Assembly (NCBI GenBank): GCA_026992215.1
Contig: JALXAI010000037.1
Coordinates: 1-8,831, forward strand
Source: Desulfobacterales bacterium
GTDB taxonomy: Bacteria > Desulfobacterota > Syntrophobacteria > B119-G9
Length of the DNA stretch: 8,831 nt
Reading direction: 5' to 3'
Below the pieces are notes generated by a model that was given only the letters and a program-made list of their open reading frames with translations, had not been told where the DNA came from and did no database searches. Shown piece by piece: positions 1 through 6,553 of this stretch (its first letter is position 1; every line of letters begins with the position of its first letter). A program made the translations under genes and the position numbers.

Positions 1-31
1 GATTTTCGGTTTTTGAAAAAGGGGGTAGTAA

Positions 32-364
32 ATGGCAAAGGGAAAAGGTTTTAACATGATGCAGCAGGTCAAGATGATCCAGGACCGCTTGTCCAGCCTG
101 CAGGAAGAACTGGCGGAAAAGACGGTGGAAGCCTCCGTGGGCGGAGGCATGGTGGTTGCCGTTGCCAACGGAAGGCAGGAAATTCTTTCGATCACCATCG
201 ACAGGGAGGTTGTGGACCCTGATGACATCGAAATGCTCCAGGACCTGATCGTGGCCGCCGTGAACGAGGCAATAAAGAAATCACAGGAAATGGTCGCCCA
301 GGAAATGAGCAAGATTACCGGGGGGTTGAACATACCCGGTTTGAAGATCCCTGGGCTGATGTAA
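32..364 (+). CDS. ybaB: YbaB/EbfC family nucleoid-associated DNA-binding protein
   Basis: The 110-residue product has the typical length and layout of this family. A helical N-terminus rich in Met, Gln and Lys is followed by the conserved stretch EKTVEASVGGGMV (about residues 29-41). A beta segment ending in ITID comes next, then VDPDDIEMLQDLIVAAVNEA (about 62-81), and a Met/Gly-rich tail with TGGLNIPGL. Family members are small dimeric proteins that bind DNA and are thought to organise the nucleoid. They are usually encoded between dnaX and recR, and recR follows here after 21 bases. The start is supported by an AAAAAGGGGGT ribosome binding site about 6 bases before the ATG. The window begins too close to the gene to show a promoter or dnaX. 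The family call is secure; the precise cellular role is inferred. Confidence 0.96.
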   Translation: MAKGKGFNMMQQVKMIQDRLSSLQEELAEKTVEASVGGGMVVAVANGRQEILSITIDREVVDPDDIEMLQDLIVAAVNEAIKKSQEMVAQEMSKITGGLNIPGLKIPGLM

Positions 365-385
365 GTCGGTGGAGCTGCCGAGACA

Positions 386-1021
386 ATGAATCCGTACCCG
401 CCATCTTTGAAAAATCTGATCGAGCAACTTTCCAGGTTGCCGGGTATAGGTGAAAAGACTGCCACCAGGCTTGCCCTTCATATCATCAGGTCTCCTTACG
501 AGGATGTTGAAAAACTGGCAAAGAGCCTTATCGAGGTTAAAAAGACGGTACGATTCTGTTCCCGGTGCTTTAATCTCGCGGACTCTGACCCCTGCGAAAT
601 ATGCAGCGATCCGGGAAGAGATGCAAAAATCCTGTGCGTGGTTGAGTCACCGGGAGACCTGATGGCCATTGAAAGTTCGGGGGCATATAAAGGCAGATAC
701 CACGTGTTGCAGGGAGTTCTTTCACCCCTGGATGGCATCGGGCCGGAAAACCTCAAAATAAAAGAACTCCTGCAAAGAATTAAAAGGGAACAGGTAAAGG
801 AGATTGTTCTGGCTCTTAATCCGAGCGCGGAGGGAGAAACCACGGCCATGTACCTTGCCAGGTTGCTCAGGCCAAAGGGAGTTAAGGTTACTCAGATAGC
901 GTACGGGATTCCTATGGGTGGAGACCTGAAATACGCCGACAAGGTTACCCTGACAAGGGCCCTTCGCGGGAGGCTGGAAACTTGTATGGAGGACAGTGAA
1001 AATAATATCGGGAGAAAGTAA
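386..1021 (+). CDS. recR: Recombination mediator protein RecR
   Basis: RecR works with RecO (and RecF) to load RecA onto SSB-coated single-stranded DNA during gap repair. The 211-residue product shows all the domains in order. A helix-hairpin-helix region with LPGIGEKTATRLA spans about residues 18-30. A four-cysteine zinc finger follows (C58, C61, C70, C73). The Toprim domain contains VVESPGDLMAIE (85-96) and LNPSAEGETTA (144-154). The C-terminal motif GIPMGGDLKYADKVTL (about 174-189) precedes RALRGR. The protein ends about 12 residues beyond the usual RALxGR terminus, with an unremarkable polar tail. Translation starts 21 bases after ybaB, behind a GGTGGAG motif with a rather long spacing of about 11 bases. 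Co-transcription with ybaB is inferred from the spacing. Confidence 0.97.
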   Translation: MNPYPPSLKNLIEQLSRLPGIGEKTATRLALHIIRSPYEDVEKLAKSLIEVKKTVRFCSRCFNLADSDPCEICSDPGRDAKILCVVESPGDLMAIESSGAYKGRYHVLQGVLSPLDGIGPENLKIKELLQRIKREQVKEIVLALNPSAEGETTAMYLARLLRPKGVKVTQIAYGIPMGGDLKYADKVTLTRALRGRLETCMEDSENNIGRK

Positions 1022-1027
1022 AGAGGC

Positions 1028-2605
1028 ATGGATTTCGGAAGTTCTCAGTTAAATTCAACTACCCTGGATCCGTTCGTAAAAAAGGTTTACCTGGAATTAC
1101 CCGCGCCCAGCCTTAATGACAACACGGCGGACGTCGACAGAATGATCAAAAAAATCCGCAAAAACGAACGCTTCAGCTCCGCGGAACTCTCGTGCTATGA
1201 TTTTGATTCCATATCCGCAACCTTGAGAAACAGCGATTTCAAGGTAACGCCGCTACTGGTGGAAGATAAGCATGGTTGCAGGGTGATAGGAGTTGAACCG
1301 GGGGATAGCAGCAGGCGTAATTTCGGAGTCGGTGTCGATATCGGATCAACGCGGCTAGCGTTTTACCTGCTTGATCTGTCCTCCGGGAAGCTGCTCCAGA
1401 AAAAGTCCGTGGATAACCCTCAAATTCCCCATGGAGAAGACATCCTTACCAGGATAATATATGCGCGGGACCCGGAAAACAAGGAAAGACTGCGAAGAGA
1501 ACTGGTTGATTGCTGCAATGATACAATTGCCTCGTTGGCTAAGGACCACGGAATAGGTTTGCATGAAATCTACTGCTGGTCTTTTGCCGGAAACACGACC
1601 ATGACTCACTTTTTCCTGGGTTTGAACCCGCAAAACATATGCAAAGAACCCTATATCCCAGTGATCAATCGCATACCGGTAATGCCCGTGACCGGAATTG
1701 GCCTTTGTACAAATCCCGGAGGCGTCGCGTACATCTTCCCCAACGTTGGTAGCTACTTCGGCGGTGATATACTTGCCGGGATTCTTGTTACCGGGATGTA
1801 CAGAAGCGAAGAGGTAAGCATCCTTGTGGATGTCGGCACAAATGCAGAGGTGGTGATCGGGAATAAGGATTGGTTGATTGGATGTGCCGGAGCTGCCGGG
1901 CCGGCACTGGAAGGTGGAGTGGTCCAGGTCGGTATGATGGCAAAGCCCGGTGCAATAGACAAAGTGAGGATAGACAGGCAGACCCTGGAACCCGAGTATA
2001 GCGTAATCGGGGATGAACGGCCGAAAGGGATTTGCGGATCCGGCTTGATTGATCTTGTTGCGGAAATGTTCGAGGCGGGTATCCTTGATATCCAGGGTAA
2101 AATAAACACGAAGTTGAATCATCCTAGAATAAAAACGGTAGACGATGTTCCGTGCTATGTCGTAGTTTTTGGCAGAGATTCTGCTACGGGCGAAGATATA
2201 GCCGTCACCGAAGTTGATATAAAAATTCTTCTCAAGTCCAAGGCCGCAATGTTCACTATCCTGACCATTGTTGCCCGCAAGGTGGGGCTCGAGTTGAAGG
2301 ACATCAGCAAGTTCTACGTCGCGGGAACGTTCGGAAACCACATTGATCCCGAAAAGGCGATAACCATAGGGATGCTACCCGACCTTCCCAGGGAAAGATA
2401 CATCCCGGTGGGCAATACTTCGGGAATAGGCGCGGCTCAAGTCCTGAAATGCGGACACCTGATAAGGGAAGTGGAAGATATCTGCAACAAGATTACCTAC
2501 ATTGAGCTTAACGTTAACGCCGAGCTTATGGCAGAATTCAGAGGTGCCCTGTTTATTCCCCATACCCACAGGGAACTCTTCCCGTCGGTTACCGCGTGGC
2601 TGTAG
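1028..2605 (+). CDS. ASKHA/DUF4445 domain protein, RACo-like, without the N-terminal [2Fe-2S] domain
   Basis: This 525-residue protein matches the C-terminal two thirds of RACo-type reductive activators of corrinoid proteins, which use an ASKHA ATPase fold to re-reduce inactive Co(II) cofactors. A linker-like segment KKVYLELPAPSLNDN (18-32) comes first. The ASKHA core follows: DIGST (104-108), GNTTM (188-192), DVGTNAE (268-274), GAAGPALEGG (288-297), GICGSG (334-339), AGTFGNHIDPEKA (432-444) and TSGIGAA (464-470). The tail TYIELN and LFIPHTHRELFPS is also typical of the family. Full-length relatives carry a plant-type [2Fe-2S] ferredoxin domain of about 90-100 residues before the linker. It is absent here, since only 6 bases separate this gene from recR. 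The start ATG is the first possible one in frame; AAAGAGG lies just 1 base before it and GGAG 13 bases before it, both poorly spaced. No corrinoid protein or methyltransferase lies nearby, so the partner is unknown. Confidence 0.88.
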   Translation: MDFGSSQLNSTTLDPFVKKVYLELPAPSLNDNTADVDRMIKKIRKNERFSSAELSCYDFDSISATLRNSDFKVTPLLVEDKHGCRVIGVEPGDSSRRNFGVGVDIGSTRLAFYLLDLSSGKLLQKKSVDNPQIPHGEDILTRIIYARDPENKERLRRELVDCCNDTIASLAKDHGIGLHEIYCWSFAGNTTMTHFFLGLNPQNICKEPYIPVINRIPVMPVTGIGLCTNPGGVAYIFPNVGSYFGGDILAGILVTGMYRSEEVSILVDVGTNAEVVIGNKDWLIGCAGAAGPALEGGVVQVGMMAKPGAIDKVRIDRQTLEPEYSVIGDERPKGICGSGLIDLVAEMFEAGILDIQGKINTKLNHPRIKTVDDVPCYVVVFGRDSATGEDIAVTEVDIKILLKSKAAMFTILTIVARKVGLELKDISKFYVAGTFGNHIDPEKAITIGMLPDLPRERYIPVGNTSGIGAAQVLKCGHLIREVEDICNKITYIELNVNAELMAEFRGALFIPHTHRELFPSVTAWL

Positions 2606-2623
2606 GCAATATCGCGATTGCCT
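2604..2623. terminator. Hairpin after the ASKHA gene, possible weak terminator between convergent genes
   Basis: AGGCAAT and ATTGCCT form a perfect 7-bp stem around a 6-base loop. The hairpin overlaps the TAG stop of the ASKHA gene and lies 54 bases from the stop of the oppositely oriented gene. No run of T follows on either strand, so it is not a standard intrinsic terminator. A role in transcript end formation or 3'-end protection is inferred only from its position. Confidence 0.35.
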
Positions 2624-2677
2624 CATCATCCACCCGGGCATGAAAGCGAGAGAGCAGGCCGGGCTCGAAAGCCTCGA

Positions 2678-3658
2678 TCACCTCTTTTTCAGGGTCTTTA
2701 CAAGGTGATCAATTCGGCTGTTTAGCTCGTCCAGTTGATTTTCCACCGTTTTCTCAAGGTTTCGTAAAGTTCGGAGATAAGTCTTAAGCAATACAAGGGA
2801 ATCAGAGCCTTTGAACGGGATTTTCTGTACGATTTCCGCTACCAGAAAATTGTCCAGCATAAGCAGAAATGATTCGTCAAGATGCCTGGAAAACGAACAC
2901 AGCGTTTGCAGGATGATACCTCCGACAATGGCATACCCGCCTATCATGAGGTTTTCGGCAAGGTGCGAGGAAAGTACTTTTATATCCGAGCCTCCGGCAA
3001 TTACCGAATATGCCAGTACGGCAAGCCCTCCAAGGGAGCCGATGACTCCCAGCAAAACGGCAAGCCTGACCAAAAACCTGATAAACCGGTACCCGTAATC
3101 AGTTTGAATGTGATCAGGAGAGGCCAGCGTGTCATTTATAAGAAGAATATTTTCGGAACTCAGGTCAGAGACCGCTTCAAACACTGCTGATATTCTCCTG
3201 CGACCGAAGCTCGTAAACCTTATCAAGGAATACTTACCATTTGCCGATAGCTGGTTTTTGAGGTTATACAGGAACCTCGCGACTTCCTCTTCGTCAATAC
3301 TCGCCTTCAGATCCCGCATTCTGCTCCCGAACTGAAGGGTACCATCGAGCTCTTTTTTTATTCCCGAAAGAGATATCCTCTGGTAAACAAAATTTAACAC
3401 CCGGAAAAGGGCGTAAGAAAGGCTGGTCAGAAATAAAAAGTGAATGTAAACGGGGAGGAATTCCCCCTGGGCAACCAGGGTCGCAAGATGATTAACCCGG
3501 GGAAAGGACTCGGGGACAAATATCTTTAAATCCGGTAATATTCCGAGGGTCGAAAAGATTATCGTAGCAAGTGCTCCGGATATGACCGCGCACAGCAGGA
3601 AAAAAAGGTGTATTACTTTACCCTGTCGCTCGTAGGCTATAACCGTGCGATAACTCAT
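2678..3658 (-). CDS. MotA/TolQ/ExbB-like membrane protein (probable proton-channel family subunit)
   Basis: The 326-residue protein has four likely membrane segments, at about residues 17-40, 68-88, 196-222 and 236-256. A soluble stretch of roughly 100 residues separates the second and third. The third and fourth segments, with LLGVIGSLGGLAVLAY (about 202-217) and GGYAIVGGIILQTL (240-253), resemble the paired helices of MotA/TolQ/ExbB proteins. In those families these helices form the ion path and work with a MotB/TolR/ExbD partner. A charged, probably coiled-coil tail (about 290-326, NLEKTVENQLDELNSRI) ends the protein. No partner gene is present in the window. The ATG has no clear ribosome binding site, and an in-frame stop lies 30 bases upstream, so no earlier start is likely. 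It lies 81 bases downstream of the lyase-like gene on the same strand. Family membership is by pattern, not search; the function is unknown. Confidence 0.6.
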   Translation of the reverse strand: MSYRTVIAYERQGKVIHLFFLLCAVISGALATIIFSTLGILPDLKIFVPESFPRVNHLATLVAQGEFLPVYIHFLFLTSLSYALFRVLNFVYQRISLSGIKKELDGTLQFGSRMRDLKASIDEEEVARFLYNLKNQLSANGKYSLIRFTSFGRRRISAVFEAVSDLSSENILLINDTLASPDHIQTDYGYRFIRFLVRLAVLLGVIGSLGGLAVLAYSVIAGGSDIKVLSSHLAENLMIGGYAIVGGIILQTLCSFSRHLDESFLLMLDNFLVAEIVQKIPFKGSDSLVLLKTYLRTLRNLEKTVENQLDELNSRIDHLVKTLKKR

Positions 3659-3692
3659 GGCTGGAACACGTGGCAGTTTTAGGATTCATAAG

Positions 3693-3751
3693 TGACCGGA
3701 AGACACCGATATTCAGGCCTCCCGGTCAGGCTAGATGGTCTATCTTCCGGT
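3693..3751. repeat. Overlapping inverted repeats between the lyase-like and the ExbB-like gene
   Basis: TGACCGG (3693-3699) can pair with CCGGTCA (3722-3728) over 7 bp. The overlapping ACCGGAAGA (3695-3703) can instead pair with TCTTCCGGT (3743-3751) over 9 bp. The two pairings share the first arm and are mutually exclusive. The distal arm covers the last codons of the lyase-like gene, just before its TAG stop. No T-run follows. A structure at the end of that transcript or in the leader of the next gene is possible, but this is inference. Confidence 0.3.
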
Positions 3752-4756
3752 ACCGGTTTTAGGGATGCGCCCCGTTCTGATGCATTCGGATCGGAGCCTG
3801 CGTCCCACGATTTTTTCGACCCACTTGCCGATCTCAAGAACCTTGTCCACGTCAACTCCGGTGTCTATTCCCATCTCGTCCATCATTACCACCATATCCT
3901 CGGTACTTACCAGCCCCACGATGTTGGGATCAGCGTAATAGTACTTGCCGGTGCCAGGAACGGGACAGTCGTCAACAAAGTTTGCCGGCTGACCTCCTAT
4001 TCCTCCCATGGTGGATTCGAAGTGAGTGATCCCGGCCTGCAAGGCTGCCAGTACATTGGCCAGCCCCCAGCCCCGCGTGACATGGAAATGTGCCACGTGA
4101 AGCTTCGGATCAGGATACTTATCCAGCACCATGGAAAAGTACTCGTAGACCTTGTCAGGAGGTGCTGAACCATCGTGATCGGCATGCTCAATGTCATCCG
4201 CCCCGATGTCGAGCCACCTGCCGGTGAATTCCACGGCCTTGCTCAGTTCCGTGGGTCCCTCTATGGGGCAGCCCCAGATGGTACTGACCGTTCCACAAAC
4301 CTTTATTCCGTTTTCGTGAGCCATCTTTATGTACTTCTCTGCCATTTTCCAGTACTCGGCAAGAGATATCCCCGAGTTCCTGCGATGATGGGATTCACTG
4401 GTGGATACCATGAATAAAATCCTATCCGGGCCATAGCCTTTTTGCCTCGCATCAAAGGCCCGTTCCGCCGCTCGTTCCCTGATTGTGACGGCCGTGAGTT
4501 CCACCTCGTCAAGCTTGTCTTTTACCAGCTTGCTCTTGTAAAGAGCCTGAAAAAGCTCGTCGGCATCGGCAAACTGAGGCATGATCTTGGGACTTCCGAA
4601 GTTTGTCACCTCCAGGCGTTTGAAACCCGCCAGGATCAATTGCTCCAGGCACCAGAGCTTGGCGCGGGTTGATACAAATTTTTCTTCGTGCTGGAAACCA
4701 TCTCGAACAGTAATATCTCCCAGAACAACCTTCTTGGGGTATTCCATGATTGCCAT
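3740..4756 (-). CDS. HMG-CoA lyase-like DRE-TIM metallolyase family protein, active site altered
   Basis: The 338-residue product belongs to the HMGL-like/pyruvate carboxyltransferase TIM-barrel family, which cleaves or forms C-C bonds next to a carbonyl using a divalent metal. The family's N-terminal motif is present (DITVRDG, 14-20, with R18 and metal-ligand D19), as are LEVTNF (48-53), GCPIEG (162-167) and the metal-binding HFH (223-225). The position that holds the catalytic cysteine in true HMG-CoA lyases (GGCP) reads GGQP, so residue 256 is Gln. A stretch about 15 residues longer than in the neighbouring lyase follows (about 257-282) and includes C264. The usual Asp after HxH is Val. 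The protein is also about 30 residues longer than its neighbour. A perfect AAAGGAGG 6 bases before the ATG fixes the start. Placement after the leucine-pathway genes suggests an acyl-CoA or related acid substrate. True HMG-CoA lyase activity is doubtful. Confidence 0.82.
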   Translation of the reverse strand: MAIMEYPKKVVLGDITVRDGFQHEEKFVSTRAKLWCLEQLILAGFKRLEVTNFGSPKIMPQFADADELFQALYKSKLVKDKLDEVELTAVTIRERAAERAFDARQKGYGPDRILFMVSTSESHHRRNSGISLAEYWKMAEKYIKMAHENGIKVCGTVSTIWGCPIEGPTELSKAVEFTGRWLDIGADDIEHADHDGSAPPDKVYEYFSMVLDKYPDPKLHVAHFHVTRGWGLANVLAALQAGITHFESTMGGIGGQPANFVDDCPVPGTGKYYYADPNIVGLVSTEDMVVMMDEMGIDTGVDVDKVLEIGKWVEKIVGRRLRSECIRTGRIPKTGTGR

Positions 4757-4773
4757 AACTTTCCTCCTTTGAT

Positions 4774-4878
4774 CTAATTCTTAGTCACTCCTACATCCAT
4801 ATAACCCATAACTCCGATCAAGTCCAGGTACAGCTTCACCACGAATGCAAAAAATGGCCGGTCAACACCCGCGGACAC
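4774..4878 (-). CDS. Possible small ORF (34 codons, GTG start) in the gap before the lyase-like gene
   Basis: The 138-base gap upstream of the lyase-like gene is open in one frame from a GTG at 4878 to a TAG at 4774-4776. The last 20 residues, KLYLDLIGVMGYMDVGVTKN, have a protein-like mix of hydrophobic and charged residues. The stop lies just before the ribosome binding site of the next gene. No convincing ribosome binding site precedes this GTG or the alternative GTG at 4839. It could be a leader peptide, a remnant or chance. Confidence 0.15.
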   Translation of the reverse strand: MSAGVDRPFFAFVVKLYLDLIGVMGYMDVGVTKN

Positions 4879-4879
4879 A

Positions 4880-4898
4880 CTAGGGATCGATGCCCTAG
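4880..4898. other. Hairpin overlapping the stop codon of the carboxyltransferase gene
   Basis: CTAGGG and CCCTAG form a 6-bp stem with a 7-base loop (ATCGATG read on the plus strand). The hairpin covers the TAG stop of the carboxyltransferase gene. No T-run follows it directly on the minus strand, although a run of six T occurs about 30 bases further downstream. It may be a weak attenuator, an RNA-stability element, or incidental. Confidence 0.25.
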
Positions 4899-6496
4899 AA
4901 TCTCATGTTTCCAAAGTTAGGATCACCTATTGGCTGAAGCAGGCTTACTTCCAGCGCCATGGCCAGCCAGTCGCGTATCTGGCTGAACTTAAGAACCCTG
5001 TCTGAAAGAAGTCTTGCCCCGCAGAAAAACGGATGCGCCTCACCATCATACTTTTCTATCATTTTTCGCTTGAACTCGCTTATTTCTTCCTCCGTCATGG
5101 GCTTTCCCCTGATCTCGCGCTTTCTCTGTTCGATAGTGAGAAGTACTTCCGCTGCCGAGCGTCCGCTCATAACAGATGTTCTGGCACGCATGGTGGAAAA
5201 CAAGAAATGAGGATGGTAGGCTCTTCCGCACATCCCATAGTTGGCGGCGCCGTTGTCTGGGCCGATTACCAGCTGTATTTTCGGAACCTGGGCACAGGAT
5301 ACGGCGCGCACCATGTCTGCGCCGTATTTACCGATTCCCATGTGTTCCGATTCGGAACCCACCATGTAGCCGGGCGAATTCTGGATAAACAAGATGGGAC
5401 ATCTGTCATAGCAGCATCTTACGATATACTCGGTAGCCTTCCTGGCTGCTTCAACGAAGATAATCCCGAGGCCGTTGGATGCTATAACCCCGACCTCAAT
5501 ACCTTTTATCCTGATTTTTCCGGCGATTATGTTATCACCCCTGCCGGGAGCATAGTTCTTCTTGTATTCCATGAAGTAGCTGTCATCCGCTATTGCCTCC
5601 AGAAATGCCCTGGTATTTACTCCCTGGTGAATGATGGCCGGAAGGATCTCGTAGATGGTCTCTGTGGGAACCCGCGGAGGGACTTCGGCAAACCTGAAGG
5701 TTTGCAATTCTTGGGGCTGCTCGAATGCCAGTATGTTCCTCACCGTGGCGATTGCCTCTTCCTGGCTTCTGCAGAAATGATCCGCGCCGCCGGAGATCTG
5801 GGTATGCACCCGGGCTCCTCCCAGGTTTTCAGCCGAAATGACCTCTCCCGTCGCTGCCTTTACCAGGGGCGGCCCGCCGAGAAAGGAATAGGCAAGCTTA
5901 TCAATCATAACCGCCTCGCAGGCCATGAAAACGATGTACGCGCCTCCCGCGGTATTTCCTCCCGTGCTGAGGGTAATTTGTTTAAGACCCATGGCAGACA
6001 TTCTTGCCATGTTATAAAACATCGCTCCGAAGTGGTTTTCGTCCGGGAAAACATCCGCCTGCATCGGCAGGAAAGCGCCACCGGAATCGGCGATGTAAAC
6101 GCAATTCAATCCGCACCGCTCGGCGATTCGCTGTGCCCTCAGGTGCTTTTTCAACGTAATCGGAAAGTACGTCCCGGCCTTAACCCTGCTGTCGTTTGCG
6201 ATGATCATGGTCCAGTTACCGTGTATTTTTCCGAGACCGGTGACAACGCCTCCGCAGGGCACATCTTCCACGCCGGGGTACCCCATCCCGAACCCTGCGA
6301 TAACGCTCAGTTCGTAAAACTGGGTTCCTGGATCAATCAACATCTGTATAAGGTCTCGAACGTGCCTTTTGCCCTGTTTGGCAAGCTTTTCAAGAGCTTT
6401 CTGTCCTCCAGGCCATACCGCCTGGCTGATCCTCTCGTCCAGCAATCGCTCCTCATTTTCCCAGAATAGCCTGTTTTCGCTTCTCGTGTCAGTCAT
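4895..6496 (-). CDS. liuB: Acyl-CoA carboxylase carboxyltransferase subunit, 3-methylcrotonyl-CoA carboxylase beta type
   Basis: The carboxyltransferase moves CO2 from carboxybiotin to an acyl-CoA; here most likely 3-methylcrotonyl-CoA becomes 3-methylglutaconyl-CoA. At 533 residues it has the usual length. Type-specific motifs are VYIADSGGAFLP (133-144), QADVFPDENHFG (146-157), TAGGAY (182-187), GGPPLVKAATGE (207-218) and LGGARVH (225-231), with NYGMCGRAYHPHFL (419-432) in the second half. They point to the methylcrotonyl rather than the propionyl-CoA class. Two stretches are unusual. The loop normally reading GGS(Y/F)GAGNYG is GPDNGAANYG (412-421). Near the C-terminus the usual DDGVIDPxxTR is replaced by SDRVLKFSQIR (498-508). 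The start has GAGG 8 bases upstream and lies 57 bases after the hydratase stop. The biotin carboxylase/carrier partner is not in the window, so substrate identity rests on similarity and neighbours. Confidence 0.88.
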   Translation of the reverse strand: MTDTRSENRLFWENEERLLDERISQAVWPGGQKALEKLAKQGKRHVRDLIQMLIDPGTQFYELSVIAGFGMGYPGVEDVPCGGVVTGLGKIHGNWTMIIANDSRVKAGTYFPITLKKHLRAQRIAERCGLNCVYIADSGGAFLPMQADVFPDENHFGAMFYNMARMSAMGLKQITLSTGGNTAGGAYIVFMACEAVMIDKLAYSFLGGPPLVKAATGEVISAENLGGARVHTQISGGADHFCRSQEEAIATVRNILAFEQPQELQTFRFAEVPPRVPTETIYEILPAIIHQGVNTRAFLEAIADDSYFMEYKKNYAPGRGDNIIAGKIRIKGIEVGVIASNGLGIIFVEAARKATEYIVRCCYDRCPILFIQNSPGYMVGSESEHMGIGKYGADMVRAVSCAQVPKIQLVIGPDNGAANYGMCGRAYHPHFLFSTMRARTSVMSGRSAAEVLLTIEQRKREIRGKPMTEEEISEFKRKMIEKYDGEAHPFFCGARLLSDRVLKFSQIRDWLAMALEVSLLQPIGDPNFGNMRF

Positions 6497-6553
6497 GTGG
6501 CTTTCCTCGATTCGATTTTTGAAAAACTTGTTTTGTTAGATCCGTCAGCGCTA

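Noticed and set aside
1..16. Possible last codons of dnaX ending in TGA at 14-16.
   Set aside because: dnaX commonly precedes ybaB, but four codons are too few to support a call.
1355..2341. A 328-codon open frame on the minus strand inside the ASKHA gene.
   Set aside because: It is antisense to conserved ASKHA motifs and shows no recognisable domain.
2662..2673. GGCT-TTCG-AGCC mini-hairpin on the minus strand after the ExbB-like gene.
   Set aside because: The stem is only 4 bp with no T-run, so it is not enough for a terminator.
4798..4826. Minus-strand promoter-like pair TGGACT / TATATG with a 17-base spacer, upstream of the lyase-like gene.
   Set aside because: Each element matches the sigma-A consensus at only about four of six positions, so it could easily be chance. 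The spacing is good, so it is worth remembering if a transcript start maps near 4790.
5033..6469. A 478-codon open frame on the plus strand opposite the carboxyltransferase gene.
   Set aside because: It is fully antisense to a well-supported conserved enzyme, has no family-like motifs, and its composition looks like a codon-bias shadow.
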